From: Pararge aegeria
Lineage: Eukaryota; Arthropoda; Insecta; Lepidoptera; Nymphalidae
NCBI RefSeq assembly: GCF_905163445.1
Contig: NC_053200.1
Coordinates: 7,936,001-8,000,000 of the forward strand
Length of the DNA stretch: 64,000 bases
Direction of reading: 5' to 3'
The stretch's first letter is position 1. Every line of letters starts with the position of its first letter. Shown in pieces: positions 21,241-32,600 of the stretch. The position numbers were made by a program, and so were the translations under genes. Below the pieces are notes generated by a model, which was not told the DNA's origin, did not search any database, and was given only the letters and a program-made list of their open reading frames with translations.

Positions 21241-24200
21241 CTTATATATATATTTCTTGCGTGCCTGTCACTGAACTCCTCCTAAACGGCTGGAATATTA
21301 AGTTTTTCCTCAGCCGGATAAATGTCGTACCAGTGGTATGCTATTTTTCGCAGAAACGTGTAACGTGTTCTACCCACCATTTTTACCAAGAATAAGAAAT
21401 AAATCTATTGTACTTGATATGAGCTGTACTCTAAAATCTAAGAAAAGTTCTAATAAAAGTTAGACGATAAAGATAATAAAAGTTAGTATTAGAGAGTTCT
21501 TGGTACCAATTAAAACTATAAGCGGACTTATAAATAAAATTGATAAAGATAAGTTAGTTAAAGTAATAAAAGGAAGTAGCGGTTGACGAGATGAACAAAG
21601 AGATGGATTAATTGTGAATCTGGTTGTTAAAGGAGAATTGTTTTAGTGAATTAAAAACCATTGTCTAACAGAGCAAAATTTCATAGAGCACGCCCTATAA
21701 AGTAATTACTTTCTCGACTGAGCTCTGTCACAAACAGCTCTACTGGGTACTACAAAATATACGTTTAAAAGGAGTAAATACTGTTCGGACAGCCAATAGA
21801 GGGAATTCGCTCACCTCTATTAGAGGTGTGCTGACCCCACTTAGCGTGAGATAAAATCGAGAACAAGTATAATTCTTCATGTGTCCTCAGTCAATTACGC
21901 CCCTCTGTTCCCACTGCTAGGCTCAGGCCTCCTACGAGAGAGAAATAAAGCGTCAACCCTCCACCCTGCTCATCGGCATACCAGGTCATGGGCAGGGGAG
22001 GGCTGCTACCCTCCCCTGGAAATTCGCAGAAAATGTATGAACTCTCTTAAAAAAATTATGGCACCCAAGATTCAGACAGGCAGACAAAAATGAAAAAAAA
22101 TAAAAATACAGTATTTTTACAAAACAGCCCCTCCCCCTCCGCCCCCCCACCCCCATTGACAAGTAGCTGGGTACTCCCATGTCCCTGCTCCTAGGTGGTT
22201 TGAACGCTTTAACGATTTCTGTAACATAAGAGCGGGGACCAGCGGCTAAGCGCAGTCACCTTTAATCCGATCCAGATCCAGGAATCGAACCCTCAAGATC
22301 TCGACAATTAAAAAAATAGATTTTCCGCGGTAAAACCGATGAATTTCATACCTACATTTTGGAACGCGCGTTCAAAAAATTATTAATGCTTTAGAGCGTT
22401 CTATAATTGATATACCTACCTACCTGGTATGGATTTAGCAATTAACTTTTTGTACAAAAGTCTCGCTATTTTTAACTTGTCAAACAGCTTTTTTTGTAAT
22501 GTAGACTTACCTATATGAAACAGCAATGACTTCAACGCTAAACCTGCCTTAATTCATATGTTATGAAAAAAAATGTACACATAAATGCTTATTTGTCGTC
22601 TATTGTAATCTTATGTTATTTTTTGAGAAGATTTGAGAGGATTTGAAGGACAAAAGGAAGGAAACAGGCTACTTTTCATCCCGGAAAAACGAATACGCAC
22701 GCAAAAGCTATTCAATAGCAGTTAATAGGAAAGGCTAAATAACCTACTTGTGACCTATGCGTCGCGTGGTTAGAATACAAATTATAAACCAACTCATTTT
22801 TGTTATTAAACATGTATTTATAACAATACCAATAGTTGTAAACCCTGGCTTTTTCTAAGACATGTATTAGGTATATTTAATAATTGTATTGTTTTGTAAA
22901 TTTCGACAAAATCACATGATTTTAACTGTAATAAAACACAAGCAGAATGTAATTAAGTCTGAAATCCTTACTGTGTTTTGCTTAGCTATTGTATATAATT
23001 TTACCTTTATCAAAAAAATACACCTTTAGTTCAGTATATTTGTATTAGTAATATCCTAGACACGACAAACATAAGTAGATTGATGAACAAGTGGTAAGTA
23101 CGTACCCCAGAGATGTTTGTGTTTGAGAAGTAGAAAATTACACGAGGAGTAACAGAGGCTGGTTTTTATTCAGATATGGGATACATTTCTGAATTGGGGT
23201 TGAATGTAAAAAAAGATCCAATCGTTTTTATAATAGGTAAAAGTAATGTTTTAAACACTAGTTAGTCTAAAATTCGGGTAATTAGACCAAACTTTAAATT
23301 AGCATGTGTACTTCATTACTGCATACCTATGTTTGTTACACGGTTTGTTATTATTCCGTGTTTAATTAAGTGAACGCATGTTCTTGAAATTAATCCGCTT
23401 AATTAAACTAAAATTATTCCAAGCTTCCAACAACCGTATCTGACGTCAAACCTTGATCGCGCGTCGTTTTAATATTGTTTGATATCACAAAGAGTTTCCA
23501 AGAAATTACAGCAAAGTATGAATTGATTTATAATTTGTTTTTGTGTCAATAACTTTATTATTATACTACCTGCGCTCCGCAGTTTCACACGCATTAAATA
23601 AATAAAATCAAGCATAAAAGTAAAACCTATCCTAAGTACGAGTATCTACCTATTTACTTATCCGGGTTTGTTACACGGACATCACAGAAAGTTCGTGTAA
23701 GTACACGAACTTTCTGTGATGTCCGTGCCAATGCAAAAGAGGCAGCGATTGCATGTGTATAAAAAGTTTCAAAGCGATGGATCGCTGTGATCTGCAATTC
23801 ATATCTGCGATCAATTGCCTGTGTATGGAAGCCTTTAAGTACGAGTCTGTTATAAGGATTAAAAGCAACGTAGCGCCGCGAACGTAGATTAATTTGGCCA
23901 CAAAATGTACATTTTATTCGATATTTTATCAAACTTTAGACCGTGAACAATCACAATGACCTAAAAATTAAGATGCCCATTTCATTGACAAATAAAGCAG
24001 AATACAGCTATTAGGCAAATAATTAAAATTCATGTTTGCATATTCTGTTCTTATGTAGATAAAAAATCTGAATTTTTCTATGTTGTTTTTATACCTGTGC
24101 AAACTTGGTTTACAAAAACAAATTAACAGCGATGGCTTGTGAACTCTGAGTCAGGTCATTGTAAGGGCATTATACGAGTATAGTCATTATGTGGGTCTGC

Positions 24201-24486
24201 TCAAAACGGTCGTTAGGCTGATCGGGATATTACCTACTGCCGAATGTTATTAACGGGGATGCGTTTCTTACCCAATATTTTATTTATACAATTAATTTGT
24301 ACACCTCATAAAGCAAACAACATGGACAAGAAAATACCTAAGTTAAAAAGTAGAATATATAAGGCTGTGTTCGCTGATCGCTTAGTAACAAACTTAAGCA
24401 TTAAGAAAACAGAAATAAGATGGAATGGTTGGGTATTATTACATAGATACTAAAACTTATCCAGAATACACACATAAAATATTATT
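21241..24486. other. Intergenic, mostly unrecognised
   Basis: Contains a C-rich tract (22126-22154), a repeat fragment at 21880-22020, the hairpin at 23674 and otherwise AT-rich DNA. No exon is supportable. Confidence 0.5.
23674..23727. repeat. Perfect 26-bp inverted repeat with 2-bp loop
   Basis: CACGGACATCACAGAAAGTT plus six more bases (23674-23699) are exactly complementary to 23702-23727, with only two bases between. Confidence 0.95.
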
Positions 24487-24760
24487 AATTAATAAATAAA
24501 TAAATAAATATATAAATATACTACGACAATACACACATCGCCATCTAGCCCCAAAGTAAGCGTAGCTTGTGTTATGGGTACCGAGATAGCTGATGAATAT
24601 TTTTTTTTATGAATATAATACACATAAATACTTATAATATACAGATAAACACCCAGACACTGAAAAACATTCATGTTCATCACACAAACACTCTCCAGTT
24701 GTGGGAATCGAACCCACGGCCTTGGACTCAGAAAGCAGGGTCGCTGCCCGCTCGGCCGTC
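24487..24760 (-). mobile_element. tRNA-derived SINE, family A
   Basis: Minus-strand copy with an AATA-type tail at 24487-24510 and head ending at GGCCGTC (24760). B-box complement GTGGGAATCGAACCCACGG is intact. Flanked on the right by an AT-rich imperfect duplication (24765-24870). Confidence 0.88.
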
Positions 24761-25021
24761 AAAATTATACATATTAAATTATACATATAAACATAAATAT
24801 AGTATAACCTACTTGAAATAATAATTAAATTATACATATAAAGTTATAAACATAAATATAGTATAACCTACTGATTCTACATGAACTGAATTTTGACTGT
24901 CTGATTGCATTTCACAGTTCAGATTGCTTGTAAGCTTGAACAGTTAACGAATGCTTATAAAACTTTGTTATAAGATTGATTTTATGACCAAATCCCTGGC
25001 GCAATACTGTGAATTTAAGTA

Positions 25022-25265
25022 GGAGGTCGATTTCCGGCAGGGGCAATTTGGAAATCTATAATTTCTGATTTTTTTCTGGTCTGGTCTGGTGGTAGGCTTG
25101 ACCGTAGCACCCGACCGACGCAGACATGCCACTAAGCGATTTAGTGTTCAGGTGCGATGGCGCGTAGAAACCGAGGGGTATGACTACCATACTCCCTAAT
25201 AAGTTGGCCCGCTGCCATCTTAGACTGCATCATCACTTACCATCAGGTGAGATTGCAGTCAAAGT
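25022..25265 (+). mobile_element. SINE family C
   Basis: GGTCGATTTCCGGCAGGGGC head part, TCTGGTCTGGTCTGGTGGTA, GTGCGATGGCGCGTAGAAAC, and CCATCAGGTGAGATTGCAGT end. Good match in order to the minus-strand copy at 15268-15510. Confidence 0.78.
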
Positions 25266-25502
25266 CAACTTGTAGTACCTAGTAAAAAACAATCATGTCA
25301 TTGATTTAATATGTTACTGTCGTTATCATGTATATTATTGGTACTTAAGTCATCTGTCAATCTAGTGACGTAAGAGCTCCAGCCGTCCTGCGGCTTTGGG
25401 ACTGTTGAGTCATCTGTCATAGCCTAGGCCCTGCAGTGTCAGTAATGTTTTCGCCACAGGTTGTTGTTTTCTATCGATATACAAGAACTTATATAGTAGT
25501 TT

Positions 25503-25755
25503 GATGGCCGAGTGGCGCAGTGGGTAGCGACCCTGCTTTCTGAGTCCAAGGTCGTGGGTTCGATACTCACAACTGGAAAATGTTTGTGTGATGAACATTA
25601 ATGTTTTTCAGTGTCTGGATGTTTATCTGTATATTATAAGTATTTATGTGTATTATATTCATAAAAAAATATACATCAGCTATCTTAGTACCGATAACAC
25701 AAGCTACGCTTACTGTGGGGCTAGATGGCGATGCATGTATTGTCGTAGTATATCA
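25503..25755 (+). mobile_element. tRNA-derived SINE, family A
   Basis: The head GATGGCCGAGTGGCGCAGTG is the most tRNA-like of the set. The body ends GTCGTAGTATAT without a long tail. Followed directly by sequence of the repeat family seen also at 55745-55985. Confidence 0.88.
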
Positions 25756-26205
25756 CTCTAATATCTATGTCATGATAATAGTATCATCTACTGCGATCAT
25801 CAAGTACTATTTATTGTTGTATCATCTACTGCGATCAACAAGCCTGCTCAGCGTGGCGATTATGGGCGAACCCTCCTGTTAGGTGAGGCCTTTAGTCCAG
25901 GAGTGGATTGTTATATGTGATGATGAATGATGGTGAGTTTGGATGATACCGTATTTTTATGACTCTATGATAATGAGTATAGGTAAGTTAAGTATATAAC
26001 CGAAATTATTCAGCTGTTATTATTAAGGGTGATCTTAATTACCTGGTACAAAGCGAGTCACGTAAAAAGGGCTCTGAAGTTCTCACTGCGCAGAGAGCGA
26101 TTAATACAAATTACATAAGAATACAATATCGTCTCGGGATTTTATAATCCCTCAGTGCTTCAAGACTTTCTTCATTAAGTCTTTTAACAGTGCGTGAAAC
26201 AGTCG

Positions 26206-26249
26206 CTAATTATATGGCCCTCAGTTTCTTCTGAGGGCCATATAATTAG
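26206..26249. repeat. Perfect 19-bp inverted repeat with 6-bp loop
   Basis: CTAATTATATGGCCCTCAG at 26206-26224 and its complement at 26231-26249, loop TTTCTT. Confidence 0.95.
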
Positions 26250-26825
26250 GCTCAGAGACACTCGTGATAAAATGGAAAATTAAAACATCAGTAGAAGACC
26301 AAAGTTACCAACATAGTTGAACTAGTTGCGAAGCTAGGAAATCGCAACGTCTATGGTTGCAATAAGTCCATGGGGATCACAATGGGGATTGAAGTGGCGA
26401 TACCGCAAAGTACTACTCTGAAAGGGTAGTGTTAATAGCCCCCCACTGGGAGATAGATGACATCAAGAAGTCTCTGGCACATTCGGCATACTACTGTGGA
26501 GTGCGGAAGTACCTATAAATACTTACATAGTTACTAGCTGTTAACAACTACTTCGTCGGCTTTCCTTACGCTTTTTTAACAAACCCCGTAGGAACAGTAA
26601 GTATTCCCGGGATTAAAGGTAACCTATGTGGTATTACAAAATATAATCTATCTTCGTTTAATTTAATTTTATAATTTAATTTATATCCAGATCAGTCCAG
26701 CTAGTACCAAGATGATGATGCTGATATACCTACGTAATAGACTAGCCTATTGATTTAATATAATATGTAATTTTAAGCCTTTCTAAAATAAATAATTATT
26801 AATAAACTAATTTAAAAAATCATTA

Positions 26826-27086
26826 ATTAATAAATAAATAAATATACTACGACCACGCACACATCGCCATCTAGCCCCAAAGTAAGCGTTAGCTTGTGTT
26901 GTGGGTACTAAGATGACTGATGAATATTTTTATGAATAATATACATAAATACTGAAATATACGTATAAACACCCAGACACTGAAAAACATTCATGCTCAT
27001 CACACAAACATTTTCCAGTTGTGGGAATCGAACCCACGGCCTTAGACTCAGAAAGCAGGGTCGCAGCAAACTGCGCCAATCGGCCC
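26826..27086 (-). mobile_element. tRNA-derived SINE, family A
   Basis: Minus-strand copy with AATA-type tail at 26826-26845 and head complement ending CCAATCGGCC. B-box complement GTGGGAATCGAACCCACGG is intact. Confidence 0.88.
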
Positions 27087-27610
27087 TCTAAATTGATTCG
27101 CAGACAATTGTTAAAATTCAGTCGCACAGATCGATCATCAGTGTTCTTTTTACGTGACGCGACGTATACCTACTTAGTGTTTCATTGACATACGCGATGA
27201 AATAATAAAAAATGAACATTAGCACTAAAGGCCTTTCCTGGACCGTGGAATATTACTTGTTGAATAACTAAAAAAGTTTGTTACCTACCTTGTGTTTACA
27301 ATTACAAGTAGAAATACGTAGGTATAACTAAACCGGTTGTTATGGATTTACGTCACAGCTTCGCTTCCTACGTAAAACTCGTAAAAAACCCAACCGTGGT
27401 AAAGTTAGGTAGGTAATTGGATGCCTATATTTTTTCGTGACCATACTTTGTCCAGATAAATATAGGGACAATGTTCGTGTTTGATGTTTGATGCTATTTT
27501 TACTTTATATAATAAATTGGAAAGTATGTTTATTTGTCATTCCTTAGAGCTCTAACTAAGCAACCTATTATAATACCCTTTCCCAGTCCGAGTACGGCCG
27601 CGTTGGTCAA

Positions 27611-27637
27611 TCTCGAGATTTCTCGAGAATTCTCGAG
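27611..27637. promoter_or_regulatory. Three TCTCGAG motifs at exact 10-bp spacing
   Basis: TCTCGAGATT, TCTCGAGAAT and TCTCGAGGTC follow each other, forming overlapping palindromes (TTCTCGAGAATTCTCGAG). The pattern nTTCn-nGAGn-nTTCn resembles a heat-shock element with GAG for GAA. The surrounding 27590-27700 is GC-richer than the region. No gene is attached. Confidence 0.3.
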
Positions 27638-27772
27638 GTCATCTGCGCGTGAGTTTTACAACTACGCAGGAGATATTATAGTGGACAGGTGTGTGAGCAT
27701 GTGCACTCTTTATTCTCTCACTCTCATAGTCCAATGCGAATAAAACTTTTCATTGACCCGAACCGGGGATTG

Positions 27773-28434
27773 TAGCGAGGTCCTGGTTCCTCCAACGGTC
27801 AGCAGCCAAAGAACTTACCCATAGACCAGCGGGGCAGTTTTCTAATATAGGTACCTATCTAGATAAAAAAGAACGAGTATTAAATTTAAATATCTACGTG
27901 ATACTAAAGAAGTTTGTACAAAAATCGTGAAGTAAAATAGCGAGGACCTGGTTCTTCCAACTGTCAGCAGCCAAAGAACTTACCCATAGACCAGCGGGGC
28001 AGTTTTCTAATATAGGTACCTATCTAGATAAAAAAGAACGAGTATTAAATTTAAATATCTACGTGATACTAAAGAAGTTTGTACAAAAATCGTGAAGTAA
28101 AATAGCGAGGACCTGGTTCTTCCAACGGTCAGCAGCCAAAGAACTTACCCATAGACCAGCGGGGCAGTTTTCTAATATAGGTACCTATCTAGATAAAAAA
28201 GAACGTGTATTAAATTTAAATATCTACGTGATACTAAAGAAGTTTGTACAAAAATCGTGAAGTAAAATAGCGAGGACCTGGTTCTTCCAACGGTCAGCAG
28301 CCAAAGAACTTACCCATAGACCACCGGGGCAGTTTTCTAATATAGGTACCTATCTAGATAATAAAGAACGAGTTATAAATTTAAATATCTACGTAGGTAC
28401 TAAAGCAGTTTGTAAAAAATGAAGTAAAATAGGT
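27773..28434 (+). repeat. Four tandem copies of a 165-bp unit with a tRNA-like segment
   Basis: The unit starts TAGCGAGGACCTGGTTCTTC. Starts are at 27773, 27938, 28103 and 28268, exactly 165 bp apart, with only scattered differences; the fourth unit is the most altered. Each unit holds CCATAGACCAGCGGGGCAGT, and the upstream GACCCGAACCGGGGAT looks like the B-box of a minus-strand tRNA-like SINE head. It lies just upstream of the putative CSP C promoter. Confidence 0.93.
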
Positions 28435-28555
28435 AAGTAAGTACCTACTCAGACAGACCTTGCATGTAAAATGCAATTTTCATCAAATCAGAATGCATTA
28501 TTCAAGAAGGTAATTTTTTAAAATAACGCCATGTATTATCTTTTGATGGTCAATG

Positions 28556-28644
28556 TATATAAACGCATATATTAGCAATGGAGTACGGTAGAGTAATGTA
28601 TTTTTTCAATTGTTGCGATTCGTAGAAGTCGAGTTTGGAGCCAG
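28556..28644 (+). promoter_or_regulatory. Possible promoter and non-coding exon 1 of CSP gene C
   Basis: A TATATAAA box at 28556-28563 is followed about 80 bases later by a good donor, GCCAG|GTAAGA (exon end 28644). It could splice to ATTACAG|T at 29628/29629, five bases before the CSP C ATG. The predicted exon contains a short upstream reading frame starting at 28596. That, and the lack of a clear initiator, make this weaker than the promoters of genes A and B. A hAT MITE (28780-28984) would lie in the intron. Confidence 0.45.
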
Positions 28645-28779
28645 GTAAGACAGCTTATATTGTCACAAATTCTATGCTAAACAAATCCTTAAAGTAAACT
28701 AAATTGTTGTAAAAATGAAAAATCTTATTGCTACTCTAAAATCTACATTTATACACGGTAACCATAGAGCCTTACTAAT

Positions 28780-28984
28780 CAGTGGCGTGCATAGAGGATA
28801 TGCACAGGGTATGCAGATGATATCAAATGAAGAAAATCTATAGTACGAGTTATATATACTTAAGGGTAGGCTTTTTATAAATCTTATAATGACCTTCTTC
28901 AAGACTTGTTATAACTCGTACTGAAGATTTTCATCATTTTTTATCATCTGCATACCATTTGCATACCCTCTATGCACGCCACTG
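28780..28984. mobile_element. hAT-type MITE, 205 bp, older copy
   Basis: Same family and nearly the same length as 20705-20908, with intact CAGTGGCGTGCATAGAGG termini but more internal differences. The flanking 8 bases no longer match. It lies in the putative first intron of CSP gene C. Confidence 0.85.
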
Positions 28985-29633
28985 CCTTCCTTACTATTAT
29001 ACCTTGAACTTATACCTAACTTTTTAACTTAATGTAGATCCAAACATATTAGATTACATTATCACTACAAATTATATAATATGAATGCAACCAATCTTGA
29101 AGTAGACATACATTTTTTTAAATATGGTCTCCAGGGGTCGCCATATTGACTTCTGAATACTGAGGTATACTAGTAGCTTTAACAATACTCTTACTTAACA
29201 CATGTAAGTATTAATAATGGAAATTTAGCTTAACATACTCTCCGAAGCACGGCGTTGACAACGCAATGCCGCTGTTGAGAATACACTTTCGGGTCCGAGG
29301 ATTCAAACCCGTAATGTTAAATATATAATAAAATAATTTTCTCAAATTAGTGTATTGTCATCGGTCCTCGATATGTCTACAAAGTTTGAACGAAATCTGA
29401 TGGTTCAAAGTAGGACAAAACCGAGCTGAAAGGGGTCGGTTACATACATACATACATACATACAGATGAAGCTAATATAAAGCGTGTTAAAAGTCAACCA
29501 CTATAAGCAATTATAGGACATGTAGACATTTCGACGGTTGACGAGAGACGGTTCATTTAAACATAATATACAGCTGATGCCGCCCTTGCCTAGTCCAAAA
29601 AAACAATTGTGTTGCTCTTACATTACAGTCAAT

Positions 29634-32600
29634 ATGAACATCTTCCTATCCTCCTTATTGCTGCTCTGCGTATTCTACCAATATGACTGCGAAACCAGTA
29701 CTTATACCAACAAGTATGACGGTGTAGATCTGGACCAAATCCTGTCTAGTGACAGACTTCTCAACGGCTATGTGAATTGTCTGCTCGACAAAGGACCGTG
29801 CACTGCTGATGGCAAGGAATTGAAACGTATGTAAAATATATTTTACTCACTCATTTTTAGCGAGGCTGGCCTAGTGGGTAAAGCTTCGGCTTTCTTAAAT
29901 GGGACCGAGTTCTATCCCCGGCACGTACCTACCTTTTTGGAGTTATGTGCGCAATTTAAATATCACTTGCTTTAACGGCAAATGAAACCTGCAAGCCTGA
30001 GTAATCTCAACAATGTTCCCAAGAGCTAAGCGCATTCTTAGAGAAGACCCGTGCCCTATGTAGTGAGCCGGGGTAATGGGGTTATATTGATAATGATTGC
30101 ATTAAAAATGATTTTAATACAGTCATTGATGTCAATTCTATTATATATTAAACTAAATTGGCTCTACATTTCTTCAATGTGTCTTAAAGTAGTGCCTGTT
30201 TTTCAATATTGCCCCTGGAAAATGATGGAGTAATATTATTAGACCTGCCGATTTAGTTAAGATTTGAGATATTTGTAGAAAATAATTTGCGATTTAGACG
30301 TAGTACTTAGTCATTCAACCACATACTTCTCAGCTTATATATTCTTTATCACTACGCTCTTCTCTCGTAAGATAAGAACCTAGTACGTAGACCGTCTACG
30401 CTGATCACTGCAGGTTGATATTTTCACTTAAACCGACTTATATTGCTCTCCGGGGCAAGCGGTAGCACACCAATTTTCTGATCTCGTGCTGGTTACAATT
30501 TATTAGTAATATTATTTATTGTTCGAGCTAGAAGATGACATTAATATCGCTACGCACTGCTTTATAAAGGTGTGCTCAACTTAATATGCCAAGCTGCTGT
30601 ATTATCAAGTTTCAACTTTTATATATTATAGAAAGTCTAAAATTTAATAGCAAATGTTTATTACAAACAAAACGATATTCAAAAACAAGTCGACCTGGCT
30701 CAGCCACAAACTATGTGTGGTCAGAAATATTAAAATCTTGTATCGCTAGTCTAGTTTTACTATGGTTTTGTTATACCCACAACTCCATATCGGTATGTAC
30801 CCAAACAAAAAGTTATTCATAAGAAATGTAACTTCAAATCACGCGACGTTTTACGTGGTGTGTCTTCGGATGGAGTATACGGTGGAGTAGCTCATAACCA
30901 TCTTAACATCGTCACCGGGAGATGAGACGATCATGAAGCATCGTCAAGCCAGGCGCACTAACTTTTATCTTCTTTAAGTTAGTCCTCCACTGAAATCTCA
31001 CCTGGTGGAAAGTGATGATGAAATCTAAGATGGGTACCGGACGAACCTGTTATGGGTATATCAGTATAGCAGTAATTATCATACCCTCATCAGTTTCCAC
31101 GCAACATCGTACCGAAACTCTAATCTTGTCAATAGCCTCACTCCAGACTAAAGTTCTCTCGTTAGTATTCAGAAACTTTAAAATTATTGAATTGCCCTTG
31201 CTCCTCCTCCTACTTATAAAATCACAGCGTTCATTGCTTTAGAACGCTTTGTTGGATTAGACCGTGAGTCCTTATGTACCCACTTTCGGGACTCGGGTGA
31301 CAATAGCAATAGGGACCTCCTCTTCGCCGGCGAAGACTCTTTGCAGTAAACCAGGGTAAAATCTATACCATTGTAAATTACACTCGAATACGCTCAGTAG
31401 TTTTTGCGTGAAAGAGTAAATAAAGCCTTTACATCCTCATAAACTTAAATTTTTATAATATTATATTATGCAGTGGGATAGAATAGGAATGCCTAGTGCC
31501 GAAGCCGACGATAAGTAAGGGCGCGAGGGTAGAGAAACTGTTCTTGAAACTAAAGCGTTTAGGTATTAAATATTAAAAATATGGATATGCTGCATATTTA
31601 TGAACTATATTCATATTTATATACGAACGTAAATAACGTACATGCAAATGCAAGTAAACAATTAAGTAGTGTTAGAAACTGCACTGTTTGCAGAGTACAT
31701 ATAAGTATTTTCCAAGTGTCTTGTTTATATTGTACTTGTCACTTCACACTAAAAAACATAATGGCTTTGTGACTTTTTTTAAAGTGAATTTACTATTTGT
31801 GTTCTAGAAAATCTTCCTGATGCGATCCAAGATGAATGCAGCAAATGTACGGACAGACAACGTGAAGGTGCTGACAAAGTCATGCAATACATCATCGATC
31901 ATAGACCCGAAGACTGGAAAAAGCTTGAAGATAAGTACGTATTGTAAATTTAGACTAGTATTCTCGTACCTTCATCTAATTTATTCAATCCAAAAGAATC
32001 CAAAAGTATGCTTAGAAATCGGTCCTGTTATTGCAAGAAATTTTGTGCTTGCAAGGTACATCTGCGGACAGTTATAGTACTTACACTATAAGTCATAACT
32101 GTCCGCAGAACTAGGTTTGTTGTTTTTTCTGTCGTAGTCAGGTTTAATTTGAACCCAGAACCTCGTGATATTTAAAGGAACATTTAAATCACAATACCAA
32201 CAATCATATACTTATTTTCGTCGTGTTAGTAGGTACCTACTATTTTTTTATGCAATTAGTAATGTACAAGGTACATAATTCCTTAATCGTAAATAACGTA
32301 CAAGGTACATAATTCCTTAATCGTAAATAAATCGTTGTACAAGAACAGCGGATCCAAATTTCCTAAAACTTCACAGTACAATAGCCAATTTAAGTGTTTT
32401 TTTTTTTAAATAAGTTTGGTTAAAAAAAAAATTATTTTATTTTATATTAATTTGTAGTAAATATAATTTTTATTAATACATAACATATTTTATAGAAAAG
32501 GGTTATCGAGTCTACCGGTAACTGCCCGCTCTAGCGGGCAGTTACCTTGGCCAACGAATTAGTTTGGCCATCCAAAGGGGCAATGCTGCCAGCATCTTGG

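Noticed and set aside
31820..32077. 85-codon plus-strand open frame
   Set aside because: Out of frame with the CSP C exon it overlaps; the exon frame carries the conserved cysteines and Trp.
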